Shown: piece by piece, positions 35,392 to 47,352 of the stretch
Layout: every line of letters starts with the position of its first letter
Numbering within the stretch: position 1 is the stretch's first letter
Translations under genes and position numbers: made by a program
Notes under the pieces: model-generated
What the model saw: the letters and a program-made list of their open reading frames with translations, nothing else
Told to the model about the DNA's origin: nothing
Database searches by the model: none
Source: Isoetes taiwanensis
Lineage: Eukaryota; Streptophyta; Lycopodiopsida; Isoetales; Isoetaceae
Length of the DNA: 64,000 nucleotides
Reading direction: 5' to 3'
Assembly: GCA_021234155.1 (NCBI GenBank)
Contig: JAJEKV010000039.1
Coordinates: forward strand, 498,001-562,000

Positions 35392-35695
35392 TATATAAGA
35401 CGAACAGTGAGCGAAGCGGAGACACCCGATGGCGCTCAGTATATCTGCTGCTGGATTGCACGACAAGTGCACTATGCCGTCTAACTGTCTGGAGTGGATC
35501 ACTTGTAAAATGGACTGCCTGGACCTCTGGCGGTGCCACAATCGTGGCATTGCTATGGACGGGTGGTGTGCCGGCATGGCTGAGCATGCCGATCCCCATA
35601 CCAACGGGATGGAGGTGATTCTGCACCTGCGCTGGGACCCTGAGAAGAATTACTACCACATCCTGCGTATCACCTCCACTCCCAACCCGGAGTAG
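35392..35695 (+). CDS. antisense Cys-rich small ORF (88 aa) with its own TATA box
   Basis: On the strand opposite to gag-pol. TATATAAG at 35,392-35,399 and a GATTGGTCC (inverted CCAAT) at about 35,357 precede ATG 35,429. The protein reads MALSISAAGLHDKCTMPSNC, LEWITCKMDCLDLWRCHNRG, MDGWCAGMAEH, ILHLRWDPEKNYYHILRITS, stop at 35,695. Six Cys in the first half (spacing 6, 4, 3, 5, 10) suggest metal binding or disulfides. The promoter and ORF are both kept in the copy at 26,056, although neighbouring pol is decayed. Antisense extra ORFs are known in plant Tat-lineage elements. Function unknown. Confidence 0.6.
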
Positions 35696-35834
35696 AGGAG
35701 TTTTCTCCTTAGGACTTAGTGGATAGGGCTCTGAGCCCGTTTTTGTAAATAGGGCGCTGCCCATAGCGGAAATAGATGGGCTCTGCCCACATTTTGTAAA
35801 AAATTCCACCTATATAATATAAATATGCCGCCAG
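35696..35834. other. spacer between antisense ORF and integrase end
   Basis: AT-rich end tatataatataaatatg at about 35,810 could serve 3' end formation of the plus-strand small ORF. No gene. Confidence 0.3.
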
Positions 35835-36989
35835 TTAGTCACTATCTGTTGTGCCTTTGTCTTGAACAGCAGCTGTTGCATGATTGTCACTTTCTGTTGT
35901 ATGAAATGGTTTGAGGCGAAAGCCATTAACTAGTGTAGGTAATGGAGTTCCATCTAATTCAGCCAGCTTGAAAACGCTGGGTTGGACCACTTGAACAATT
36001 TGATAAGGGCCAAGCCAGCGAAACTTTAACTTGCCCAGAAAATTTTTGTAATGAGAATCATAAAGAAGAACCAAATCGCCTTCTTTGAATGTTTTTGTCT
36101 TAAGTCTTTTGTCATGCAATGATTTCTGCAACCGTTGTCCATGAAGAACACGAATATAAGCATCTCGCCTAATTTCATCCAACTGTTCCAATTGATAAAC
36201 CCTTTCTTTGAGTGCAAAGAAAGGGATTATGGGTCAGAGCCGCTTGAAAACGGAGAGTTGGAAGGATGTATTCAAAAGGCATGAGAGCTTCTTGACCATA
36301 AACCAATTTGAAAGGAGTGTGACCAGTAGCTATTTTGAAACAAGTATTGTAAGCCCAAAGAACAGTAGGAAGCTTGTTTTGCCGGTCCACAGAAGCGCCA
36401 CAAATTTTCTTGAGAATTGTGACCGAAGTTTTGTTGGTGCTTTCAGCCCAAACCGCTCCCTTTGAGGATAGTAAGGTGTGCTCTTGTGATGATGGATCAA
36501 TAGATAATCCGCTAGCTCCTTTATGGTATGATTGATAAAATGGACACCTCGATCACTGACCAGCTCCGTGGGGCAGCCAAAACGCGTGATGATTTGCTGA
36601 TAGATAACCTTGGCCATGCTTGCCGCAGTGTTGTCTGGAAGTGCGCAAGCTTCCGCCCATTTGGTAGCGTAGTCAGTGAGAACCAGAATGTAGCGGGCAC
36701 GGGTGTGCCGCGCAGGAGGATCAATGGGTCCCACAAAATCCATCCCCATTTGCTGAAAAGGAAGTGGCGTGGCGACGGTGTCAATGGAAGAGCCGCCACG
36801 GGCCGTGGGCCTTCCCACACGCTGACAAACATCACACGTGCGGGCGTGGGCGTGAGCGTCTTTGAAGAGCGTGGGCCAAAAATAACCTGCAAGAAGGATT
36901 TTGCGTGCCGTGGTGTCACCATGAAAATGACCACAACCGAGCCCTTCATGGGCTTCTGACAATATCCGGAACCTCATGAGGGAGAACAC
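35835..36989 (-). pseudogene. integrase of internal region 3
   Basis: CDVCQRVGRPTARGG (zinc-binding end), MGMDFVGPIDPPARHTRARY, LVSDRGVHFINHTIKELADY and the C-terminal KFRWLGPYQIVQVVQPSVFK. The segment after STPYYPQ, where the catalytic Glu should lie, is altered to RERFGLKAPTK. No chromodomain follows, unlike elements A and B. Confidence 0.8.
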
Positions 36990-39300
36990 AAATCCGGGGA
37001 CGGTATCCTTGCCCTTTTGTAAAGATGGCCTGCAACCATGGTGTAGTCACGGACCTCGCGGAAAATTGGTGTCGACGGGATTGACGCTTTGGCTGGAGAG
37101 AGCGTGGCGCCCTCGGTGGAAGAGCGCTGTGAGGAGATATCGCTGAAAGTTGTGGAACCAATGTGGCGCTTTGTGACGTGACCGTAAAGAGTTGAGCGTC
37201 CGTGAAAGGCGCCGGAGACTCCCATGGAGGGATCATCCGTGGATGCGTGAAAGATAATCCGACAACATGAGATTTGCCTCGCCTTTGTGAACAATTTCAA
37301 AAGGTGCAAAATTCTTGCGAAGGAGAACCTAACGAGCAATGCGCCCGTGGGCGGGATTTGTTGATCAAATAAAGGAGTGCTTGGTGGTCAACAAAGAATT
37401 TGATCCGATCGCCTAAAAGATAGTGACGGAAGCGTTGGACACGTAAAATTAAACCCAAGGCTTCACGCCCGGGGCGAGTAGTTGCGCCGCCAGGATTGAG
37501 TTTTCTCACGGGCATATCGGTTTGGTTTGTCACAGCGCATCATATTCTTGAGAAAGAACAGCTCAATAGCTTAACGCCGACATCTACATGGATCGCGAAA
37601 GGGCTTGTCCCATTGAGGAGGAACAAGAACCGGGGCCTCAAGGTAAAAAAGCTTCAACTGTTGGAAAGCAAAGATCCGCCCGGGAATTCCAAGCCCGTGG
37701 ATTCATCACCCGTGAGTTTATGAATGGGATCTGCAATGGCTGCAAGTCCGTGGAATGAAGGTGGAGTAATAATTTACCTTACCCAGAAAGAGCGGTCTCC
37801 TTGATATTGGCCGGTGCTTGAGCCCGGAGCACACAACCGATTTTGGCAGATCCGTGGTGATGCCCGCTTTGTCGACAACGGTCCCAACGTAACACCTCGG
37901 TGACGCAAAAGGTGCATTTCTGGATTGAGACTAATGCCGGACTCATCACATTTCTGAAAGACGAGTTCCAATTTATCCAAATGGTCAGCCATGGAACTGT
38001 AGGCAGAGAAGTCATCTTGAAAGATTTGCAAGAAGGGATTTTCCTTCATAAAATCATGAAAAACTGAGAGCATTATGCGTTGAAACGTTGATGGAGAGTT
38101 TGATAGTCCAAAAGGAACCACCTTGTAGGCAAAAGTGCCCCACGGGGTGGTGAAAGTATTCTTTGATTGAGATCTGATTGTAGCCAGAAAAACCATCCAT
38201 GAAGGAGTACATCTCATGTCCAGCGACCTCTTCCAGAACCTGGTCTATGAAGGGAAGTGGAAAATGATCATGCTCCGTGGCCTGATTTAGTTTCCTTAGT
38301 CCACGCAAAACACGGATCTTTCCATTGTGTTTGAGTGCAATGACAATGGGGCTCACCCATTCGCAATGTTTGACCTCATAGATCAAACCCCGCAGCAAGG
38401 AGTTTGTCAATTTCGCCTTGACGCGATCACTCGGTAATTGGGGTTGAGCCGGTACTCTGTCGTTGCTATACTGGACGTGCATCGGATTTGGTAGGAATGG
38501 TGAGTTCCCCCAAGGTTTTGTTGATCCCCCGCAGGTCTCTATAGCTCCAGGCGAAAATGTGTTTGAACTTTTTGAAGAGTGTGACGGCCCCGTGGACGAT
38601 AGGGTGTCGAAGATTGGCAAAGAATGCGATGTGCTTGTTGCCCACGTCCACAATCTCGACTTCAGGAGTCTGAATATGTGGGATAACTTCCGTGTCTTTG
38701 ACAATATGAGCAGGAGGTTGAAGCATGACAGATGAGTGGCGCCTGCGTGGTGAAAAAAAAGAGGTTGCTGATTTTCATCAAGCAAAGGTTGCTTCATGAC
38801 AAATGTGTACATCAACAGGGATCGAGGAAGTTCGGCATCTGAAAAGTGATCAACACGTTGGATGCGATTGCAAGGAGCCGTGGGGGTCAAGCAAGGCAGC
38901 CACGGGTCCCGATCAAGAGTCATGTCTCCCCAAGGATCAAAGATATTCGGGGTAGGATGATAGAGGCGCACTCGCAGTGGAGCCCTGAACTTGATAGATA
39001 TTCCGGCGCCCCTCGACCTGTTGGAGAGAGAGGGTTCAAAGATTGTCGACCGAAATGATCTTACCAGTTTCCAAGTCCATAGTGGCATTAAGGTGACCAT
39101 CCGTGATGACTAACCGATCTGTGGCCCAATAATGGATACTCTTGGCTCCGGCGGAGAAAAAGGTCTCACACCAACATTTCATAATCACTGGATCTTCGCC
39201 GCTTCCAAACACCAAATTCTAAGGGGAATCGGAGATCACCAATGTTGATGTGAAGAAGAGGTGTGACGCCTTGAGGTCTCGTGGATATGGCCATTAGCCA
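36990..39300 (-). pseudogene. reverse transcriptase and RNase H of internal region 3
   Basis: RT: IFAWSYRDLRGINKTLGELT, EWVSPIVIALKHNGKIRVLR, LPFIDQVLEEVAGHEMYSFM, DGFSGYNQIS, FLQIFQDDFSAYSS (catalytic DD kept in a mutated context). RNase H: FRHYLLGDRIKFFVDHQALL. Frameshifts at several points. Confidence 0.82.
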
Positions 39301-41758
39301 ATTTGATGTCATATGGGGCACGATATAGAGTTGTTTGATGCCCATTTGTTTGCGGAGTTTATCCGCGATGAGATTAACAACGCTACCTCCGGCCAATTTG
39401 AACATGATTGACTTGTTGATTGCCCACCGCGGCATGGACCGTGGGTGTAGAGGTAGCAACAGCCCCAACCAAAACGGTCGGGAGTGGTAACTGGTCCTTA
39501 AGAGCAGGACATAGTTTCAAAATTGTTGCCAAACTTAAGGGAATTTTGATTTTTGCCAGCTCCTCTTGGAGTTCCATAGAGGCACATGTGAAAAAGGATC
39601 TGCTGGATCCACGGGTGCTGGAGTGCGTGGTAATGAAGCAAAGAACTTCTTTGAGTAGGTCGACCTCTCCGCAGCAATATTCGGATATGTCCGAGTGTGG
39701 AGGTTGAGATGTGGAAGGTGCTTCTTGTCTTTGCCGAAGCTCGGTGGTGGCATGAACATTAGCCAACGTCGCGCCTTCGCCAGCCTTGCATGAGGTTCGT
39801 AATGCTTTGGCGTACTTTTTAGGCATGACATGAGGCATGAGTTTGTCCAAGTCGTGCAAAGTGAACCTTTTTGTCCTCTTCATGAGGGATTGTGTCGATT
39901 GCAAAGGCGGGTTGGCGTGCCATTAGGAATAATGGTTAAGGGACGTGGACGCCTCGGTCCGGGCGTGAAACCAAACCAACCCAATTTGACTACCGGACCG
40001 AGGATTGAGAGCCTGAAAAATTTCTTCCTGTGCTTGTTGATCCAGCTGAGGTTGATTGGCAAGAGCTGGTTGATAGCGTGATTGCTGAGGCGCGCGAGGT
40101 GGTTTCCGAAGAACGGGATGCGGGCCTTGTTTGCCATTGGCAATCCAAAGTTGGTAAGCCGTGAGGCGGACCGAGGTGGTCTGATTGGTGCCAGGAAGCT
40201 GCACCTGAACTTGTGGAAGTTGAGGACATGCCGTGGTGGTATGACCCCATTCGTGACAGTGATAACACTGAGCTTTAGAAGGATCAAAAGGGGGGCGTGT
40301 GTTGGGTCCCCGTTGTTGCTCCTGGGGCTGATAGAGTTGATTGGGTTGAGCCCGCAGCGGTTGCGCCGATATGGCGATTGTTGCCGAGGTGTTGTTTGCA
40401 CTTGATAAACCGCTTTGTTGCGAATGGTGTAGGATGAGTGCGCTGCGTGCACTCTTCCGCGGGCATGATTGCACATGTTGCATCTTTTACAATGAGGCGG
40501 GCCATTGGTGGAGTTGCACTCATTTGCCAAGTGGCCTTGATATTTGCAGATATGGCACCAGATCCGACCGCTACCGAAAGTGGCGATTGAGGTTGGACAG
40601 CCAGAGACCGTGGAACCATGGACCGGTGGAATGAAAGGGAGCTCCTGAAGGGCCACGCCACCGAGGAAACATTTACGGAGTGATTGACAAGGTCGATAGC
40701 CTGCTCCAAAGTCTTCGGGCGCAGGTATTCAGTCATGAGTCGGATAGCTGGAGGAAGTCCTTGGAGAAACCAAACCAAGATCTGGCTCTGGGTCGGGTAC
40801 TCCTTGAGTTTGCCGAAGGGATGTGAAGTCGATCTGCAAAATCCCTGGCGGACTCCGTGGGCTCTTGTTGAAGATCATTGAGTTGCTTGAGATGAAGTTG
40901 ATCATCATCCGTGGTTCCATAGTGTGAAAGAAAAGCAGTTTTCATTTCTGACCAATCTTGTTTCCAATAGCTTTTGTTGGACATAAGCCATTGGTGAGGA
41001 GAGCCACGCAGTGTGGTGGAAAAAATATGGAATTTCAGTTGAGGTTGTGCATGACCATTCAGGACAGCCAGAGCCTCAAATTCTTCCATGTGGGCCTGAG
41101 CACTTTGGTCTAATGGTTTGCCTTTCGTGTTGCCAAAGGTTGGATAAGTCAGCTTAAGGGTCTAAAAGGTAGAAGTGAAAGTGTTGGGCTGGACAGGAAC
41201 GTGATAGGGATTATATGGAGGTGGAGTTGGAGGTGGCATGGTGCCTGAAAGACCCTGATGAAGGGGTTACTGAGGTGGAGGTACTGGAGGTGCCTGATCA
41301 TTGGTTTTGAGGTCTGTAAGTTTGTAAACAGGAAGAGCGGTGGGAAATGTAGGGAAGGGAAAGTCCTGGGGAGGAGCAAAAGAGACATGTGGATATCTCT
41401 GTCCGCCCGGAGGAGATGATGGTTGTGAAGGCAGAGGCGTATGGCCAGAAGAATGATGGATGTAGGCATGTTCGGGGGTATGAAAGTAAGGTTGAGAAGG
41501 TTGAGCCTGATAGGGCTCCTGATAGTGATGAGGTGACTAAGGCTGTGAGCAATGTTTGCACGCTTGAGGCAGAGAACTGGGACGAGATAGGATACGAGGG
41601 GTGGGTGGCGCCGACTGAGCCCTAGACCGAATGTGGCCTCCCTCAATGTCATAAGCAGATCCATACATGTCGCGAACAGCTTCCCTTCGATGATGGCGCT
41701 CCAAGCGAGACGCCGTCTGGGAAAGGAGTTCTTCTGGCGTGAAGTTTCTGACAGACAT
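39301..41758 (-). pseudogene. gag and protease of internal region 3
   Basis: Start MSVRNFTPEELLSQTASRLE at 41,758. Gag domain SPHQWLMSNKSYWKQDWSEM and FLSHYGTTDDDQLHLKQLND. Two zinc-binding stretches: CHICKYQGHLANEC and CYHCHEWGHTTTACPQ. Protease remnant VNLIADKLRKQMGIKQLY at 39,330-39,400. Frames are broken near 41,150, 40,700 and 39,900. Confidence 0.82.
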
Positions 41759-41827
41759 GGCGACAGAAGAAAGAAAAATCGAATCAGACCCGGCAGCGGC
41801 GACAGTGTTTGGGATCTGGGTTCGGGA

Positions 41828-43205
41828 CAGGGTAGCCCTCATTAGAGGTAATTTGAGATCTCCTTTTGTCCCCATAAGAATCCTCCAATAGAATGAGTAC
41901 TCTACATCAAACTGCAATTAATGCAGCATTAACAACTTCATTGCTGTCGTTTTTTCCCTATAACTTTTGATCTACTCATGAAAATGTTGCGGCGTTTGTT
42001 GCATTAGATGCAGAATGAAAAGATCTTTCAAGTGATATATGGTTATGATGTATTTCAATACAAGCCATATGTGTTAACCTTAAAAAATATGGTTTTTTGC
42101 TCTTTTCTTATATATTTACATCCCAAAAGATATAACAATGGGTTGTCATTAGAAAGATCTTGAGGAGACGAATCCATTGCCACAAATAGTGTTCGAATCA
42201 GAGTTTTTGATCAAAAGTTATAGTAGAAAAATGACACTACAAAAGTTAGTTAGAACTGCATTAATTACTGCTGCCACATAATACTGGAATAAAATACACT
42301 GGAGCTCTTCTCTTATTGGACAGTTTAAAAAGCTGATGTGGCTTTTTAAGCATCCCTTAATGGGACAAAATGAGATCTCAAATTACCTCTAATGTAAGCC
42401 CAAATTTTCATAGGTGTAATTTAGAATGTGAGGCGAATCTTAGTTTTTTTCGATTAGTTATGTTGGCGATTTTGTTTCGGGCTTCAATTTGAGTTGTAGC
42501 AACCTTGGCGAATCTTTCATCCATCAAGCGATGGAATATATACTTTTTTCTCAAGTAAAATTTGGGTCTACAATATATATTTGCTATGTCCGTATACAGT
42601 TGTAAGCGTAATGCTCACATAATGAATATACATGTTACCAGACATTGGCATATGATTGTAAATCTCAATAGCTCCACACTAAGGGGTAAACAACAACAAG
42701 TACATAAACTTAGCCGAGGCATGATTGCATATTATGGTGGGCAAGCACAAACCGATTTGATTCCAGTCATCTTTTTAAGATTGGATAAACAACAGAACAA
42801 AAGCAAAAATACTCCAGGATTGCATACCTGGATGTTGGAACCGGATCATGAAATCCATATAACATGCATGGTTTTTTCCCTTTCCTTTTTTTTTTCTTGG
42901 AGATAAACGACAATTCTAAAAAACTCACCAAGAATAGAATTCGTATTAATTTTACATGATTTTAGGGGGTTAAGGGGCGATTTTAGAATAATTACCAAGA
43001 ATAAAATTCACATGGGGGCGAATCTAAGAATCCATCATTTAGTGATGTAGGCTAATTTATGAGTGGAGGGAGAAAATTTCGTAGACAAGGTGGCGATATT
43101 TTATTGGCACCACTCCTAATTGATCCTACTCAACAATAGTGGAAAAAAATGCAAATGTCCAAAAAAATAGCCTTTTGGCGATATTTCGAGCTTAAGGGCT
43201 ACCTT
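41828..43205. mobile_element. 1.38-kb TIR element with 9-bp target duplication (Mutator-like size)
   Basis: Flanked by GGTTCGGGA at 41,819-41,827 and 43,206-43,214. Ends carry a short inverted repeat GGTAGCCCT / AGGGCTACC. It contains a family 1 MITE (41,840-42,394) immediately inside its left end and about 800 bp of non-coding DNA. The 9-bp duplication is typical of Mutator-like elements, but the short terminal repeat leaves the class open. Confidence 0.6.
41840..42394. mobile_element. 555-bp MITE, family 1, second copy
   Basis: Ends CATTAGAGGTAATTTGAGAT and GAGATCTCAAATTACCTCTA plus ATG. Same length and internal sequence as 13,642-14,196 (cttttgatc, gcggcgtttgttgcattaga, atatggttatgatgtatttc). 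No ORF. Confidence 0.85.
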
Positions 43206-43732
43206 GGTTCGGGAACTCCTGCAAGACAGCCCTCTGTGAGGACCCTTGGATCTAACAGGAGAATCCGGGGACTATGTCACGCGGGATTTGCAAGAAAACA
43301 AAGGAACGGGAAAAGAAAACAAAGAACAATGAGACAACAATGATAAGCTTCCTTGAAATCAATGATGATGATACATGAGCTCTCGCTACCGAGAGAAAAC
43401 TGAAGTGAGACAAGACTCAAAACAAGTGGCCCAATATAGACACTCTGACTGATTTCGGTGCCGACTCCTGGAAGGAGGCCTGATTTGCAGGAATGCTGGC
43501 GGTGCCTCTTGAAAAGCCTGAAATCCCGATGACGCTGACGCGGGCGGTGACGGGCCGTCACTTGTCTGAGCACCGCCTCTTGTTGACGCCAGGCGTGGTC
43601 TTTGTCTGCGTGGTCTGCTTGGTCTTCTGCTGAGCCTTTGACGACTGACTCGCGCCTGATTGTGGATCCTTGCTCTTGACTTGGTCTGTTGTATGCATGA
43701 ATAGTCCTGTACCAGGAGGCACAGGACTAACA

Positions 43733-44944
43733 AAGAACATGGTCTAGGGTAGTCCACTCCATCCGCCCCTCCTGTGCACACTTTGCAGAATAGGTTGAGA
43801 AGTGTTGGGACCTGACTGTAGCCCACCGGGTGCATAGCCAAAGGGGCTATTCCCGGGTTGCATCTCCCCAGTCCCGATGGGGCAGGTAGGGATCACTCCC
43901 ACCAGAGATTGGCATGCTGACTCAAGGTGACTAGAGGGCCACTGCCCATACTCGACTTGAACTCCATGGAAGGTGTCCACCACCCCAAGAGTGTCGAACC
44001 CATGCAAAGCCCTCACGCAGTGGCAGAGCATTAGGTCTAGTGCACAATAGTCCCCGATAGGCTTTACTACCAGAGGGACGTGATCATGAGTCAGGACATG
44101 AACCTCCTTGTAAACCAGTCTGGCCCCTTCACCCACAACCAGGTGTGGCTCTTGTACACAGGCCGAATTTACAGTGCACTAAAGAGGCTAGCTAGGAGCA
44201 TCAACTACTAGGCTTTAAGGTCTCTACCCCCCTCCCCAATACAATGAGTCCACAGAGATACATCACCACATATATATCACAGAAGAACTAAGGAACAAGA
44301 TCTAATCTAAATCACAGAGTTAGGTTCTTTAGTTATGGCTCGATATCTAGAGATCTAGATGGCTGCTATGGGCAAATCAATAGGCTAAACCTACTTATTC
44401 TATGTCTGGGAGGCAGTTTAGACTATTGAATTGACAAAATACCTGATCCTTGGCTTGCTCCTCCTGCTCTGAACTCGATCATGCTGCTGAACTGCTAGAA
44501 GATGAAGCTAGGAAGGGAAACTGATCAGCTAGACTGCTCAGACCGAGTCTGGGAGGCGAGTTTGGCTCTTGGAGCAAGCAAAACAGAGTCCTAGAATGCT
44601 ATAGACAAAAATAGAAAGTTAGGGTTCCCTTTACCTATATAGACTAAGGGTTAGGGCTAGGGTTTCCCATTATCCCTTTAAGCATGTGGGATAATTGGGT
44701 GTGGCCCACTTGCCTTTATTAACTAGGTGGCATAAAATGTCCACATGGGTAAATGTGTACACATGGATAAATGTGCACATGAGTAAATGTGCACATAAAT
44801 AAGTGTACACACCTTGCAAGTTGCCCCCTAGGGTGCTACTTGCTCGGCTACGCGTTGGCATACACGTCAGTCGGGATGGCGTGTACGCGTGACGAGGCAG
44901 TACAGTATACGTCTTAGGACCGTATACTATGCTGGAACGTCACA
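43733..44944 (-). mobile_element. chromovirus B 3' LTR, inner part
   Basis: Continues the LTR from 20,810 (aagaacatgg...) and ends gctggaacgtcaca. It matches 61,643-62,853 of the 5' LTR. The two parts together give about 1,593 bp, against 1,591 bp for the 5' LTR. Confidence 0.95.
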
Positions 44945-44958
44945 TTCTCCCTACCTTG
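44945..44958 (-). other. polypurine tract of chromovirus B
   Basis: The minus strand reads CAAGGTAGGGAGAA immediately before LTR start TGTGACG. Same position and form as in element A. Confidence 0.85.
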
Positions 44959-45587
44959 AAATGATGCTGTCCGCAGCATCGTGGGTCTCTCTACCTTGGA
45001 ATCTTCTTATCCTGCAACCAACTTGATGCATACAATTTATTACTATTATACTTACGCAATTATTAGGATTACCTTAAGGTAGTATTTTTAAAACATTACT
45101 GCGATAATACATATATATATAGTAATAAAAGCAAAATGTAGTGTGTGCAGAGCATCTCGGCCGTCTGTTTTTTTTCCACAACTTTCATTTTGGACCGTTC
45201 GGCAGTTAGTTATTATTTTGTGAAACCAGCGTGAACGATTTTTTTATTGTAGACGACGGCTAGCTAGAGCATCTTCATTTCAAGGAGGCATGCTGCTAGA
45301 CGAAGGACCAGCATTTCGATTTTCCAGGCTGCAAAATGGTATTTTCAAAGCTATTTAGGGAGCAATGGCGGAGATTGAACGCGATTCCTTGGGAGCCAGA
45401 GCAAGTGCATGCTTGGATAGGGAATTTTCTTTGCGATCGCCTCCTTTCCAGTTGAAGTTGGCCTTAGTTTTGCCCTTTTTGAATGCCTGACAAAAATGTT
45501 TTTTCATGGACCATTATGATGTGCGCATATGCCCAACACAGAAGATCCATCGCTATCGTGGCGTGACAGTTTTGTGAGAGAGTGGCT

Positions 45588-45786
45588 ATGGCAGGACTAA
45601 CCTTTATATTGGATCTGGCTATTGGTCCGACTGGTGGGTCTTCATGGTTGCCTTCCTCTATTTCCAAGGTCGTGCACTCCACTGCTTTTTTCAGCCCAGC
45701 AGTGGTAGCAGCCTTTGGAGCCGCTGGGGTAACATTCTCGCCCCTTCGACAACATGGTTGGGCTAAGAATGACTTTTCCTTCAGGT
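45588..45786 (+). CDS. exon-like ORF of unknown origin inside Helitron 1
   Basis: ATG at 45,588 gives MAGLTFILDLAIGPTGGSSW, LPSSISKVVHSTAFF and VVAAFGAAGVTFSPLRQHGW, then a good donor (CCTTCAG|GTTAGTC at about 45,785). It is not similar to retroelement ORFs. It may be a captured first exon. I do not recognise the protein. Confidence 0.35.
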
Positions 45787-45890
45787 TAGTCTACTTGATC
45801 CCAAGTTTTTCTCTTTTCTGGATCTTTTCTCTTTATTATTTTCTCAATCAAAACGAGAGCTTTACATCGCCAACGAACTTGGCAATTTTG

Positions 45891-46510
45891 TTTGACATAT
45901 GATAAATTTTTAGTTAGAGTTTCTACAGCATACTACATTGTCTGAAATTCAGATATATGTTGGATAGTTATTACAAATTATTAAATCAAAGTAGAATGGT
46001 AATTGGTGTTGGATGATTTTAGAGATTGGTCAGGAAACACTGTATATTGTGATGCAAGCATATATTCGGACAATGTGAAATGGGCACCAGGATTTGCTAC
46101 TCACGAGAAATATAGACGTGCCAACAAGACATATGATGTAGAGCTGAAGCCTCTGCTTTCTGCATTTACCCCGAGGCCATTGGCACTCACAGTTCTCCTT
46201 TGTTTGACATATGATAAATTTTTAGTTAGAGTTTCTACAGCATACTACATTGTCTGAAATTCAGATATATGTTGGATAGTTATTACAAATTGTTAAATCA
46301 AAGTAGAATGATAATTGGTGTTGGATGATTTTAGAGATTGGTCGAAAACATCAGATAATCGTGATGCAAGCATATATTCTGGACAATGTGAAATGGGCAC
46401 CGGATTTCCTACTCATGAGAAATATAGACGTGCCAACAAGACATATGATGTAGAGCTGAAGCCTCTGCTTTACGATTTACCCCGAGGCCATTGGCACTCA
46501 CAGTTCTCCC
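45891..46510 (+). repeat. 312-bp tandem duplication with exon-like content
   Basis: The unit starting tttgacatatgataaatttt occurs at 45,891 and 46,203, nearly identical. Each holds VLDDFRDWS, DASIYS, FxTHEKYRRANKTYDVELKP. A one-base change in copy 2 alters the frame. The source protein is not recognised. Confidence 0.8.
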
Positions 46511-46534
46511 GCACTACTTATAAATTTTGGGCCA

Positions 46535-46807
46535 TTGTTAGAGAACTTCATGCAAGCTGATGAAGATGACATGGAAGACTATGCGAGAAAGGCCTCTACC
46601 CCCGTGATTCTCGCAGTTTTGTTGAAACGGTCCGGTACACACATTCTTCGAGAGGTATTTTCTTTCCCCAACCAAGACGGGGCTTCTAATATGGTTGTCA
46701 CTTGCTGTTTAGAAGAGAAAGTAGGCAGAAGGATTATTTTTCCTACTGATGTAAGTATCAATTTGAAAGGTCTTTGGGCGATGGCAAGACAAAGGTTAGT
46801 CAAGTAG
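46535..46807 (+). CDS. ORF of unknown origin inside Helitron 1
   Basis: Reads DEDDMEDYARKASTPVILAV, REVFSFPNQDGASNMVVTCC, DVSINLKGLWAMARQRLVK. It directly follows the second 312-bp unit and may be the continuation of the same captured gene. No family recognised. Confidence 0.3.
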   Translation: MLENFMQADEDDMEDYARKASTPVILAVLLKRSGTHILREVFSFPNQDGASNMVVTCCLEEKVGRRIIFPTDVSINLKGLWAMARQRLVK

Positions 46808-46925
46808 ATATGCATAGCTTCTTCAACCTTTCTTTCAGAGGTTTGCCAAGGCCATTTCTACCGCTAGCCTTGAAAAGAGCTGACACACCTTGCCCTTCGT
46901 GTTCGTCGTCGTCTTCGCCCTCAAA

Positions 46926-47352
<427 letters not shown>

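Larger units (their letters stand above)
20811..43732 (-). mobile_element. 22.9-kb array of a Tat/Athila-like Ty3 element, four LTRs
   Basis: The inserted DNA starts TGTTTGGGGTC, ends GGACTAACA, and is flanked by a perfect AAGAA duplication (20,806-20,810; 43,733-43,737) inside the 3' LTR of B. It contains LTRs at 20,811, 21,994, 30,175 and 41,806 and three internal regions. The internal order on the minus strand is gag, protease, RT, RNase H, integrase, antisense small ORF, coiled-coil ORF3, polypurine tract. The sequence at the 5' LTR junction (CTGTCGCCGCTGCCGGGT) resembles the Asp-tRNA-type primer site used by Athila/Tat elements. Confidence 0.9.
41806..43732 (-). mobile_element. array LTR 4 (5' LTR), split by a TIR element
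   Basis: LTR bases 41,806-41,827 (tgtttgggatctgggttcgg) and 43,215-43,732 (actcctgcaagacagccctc ... aggactaaca). About 53 bp of the usual LTR is deleted near 43,425. The inserted element at 41,828-43,205 lies between. Confidence 0.85.
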
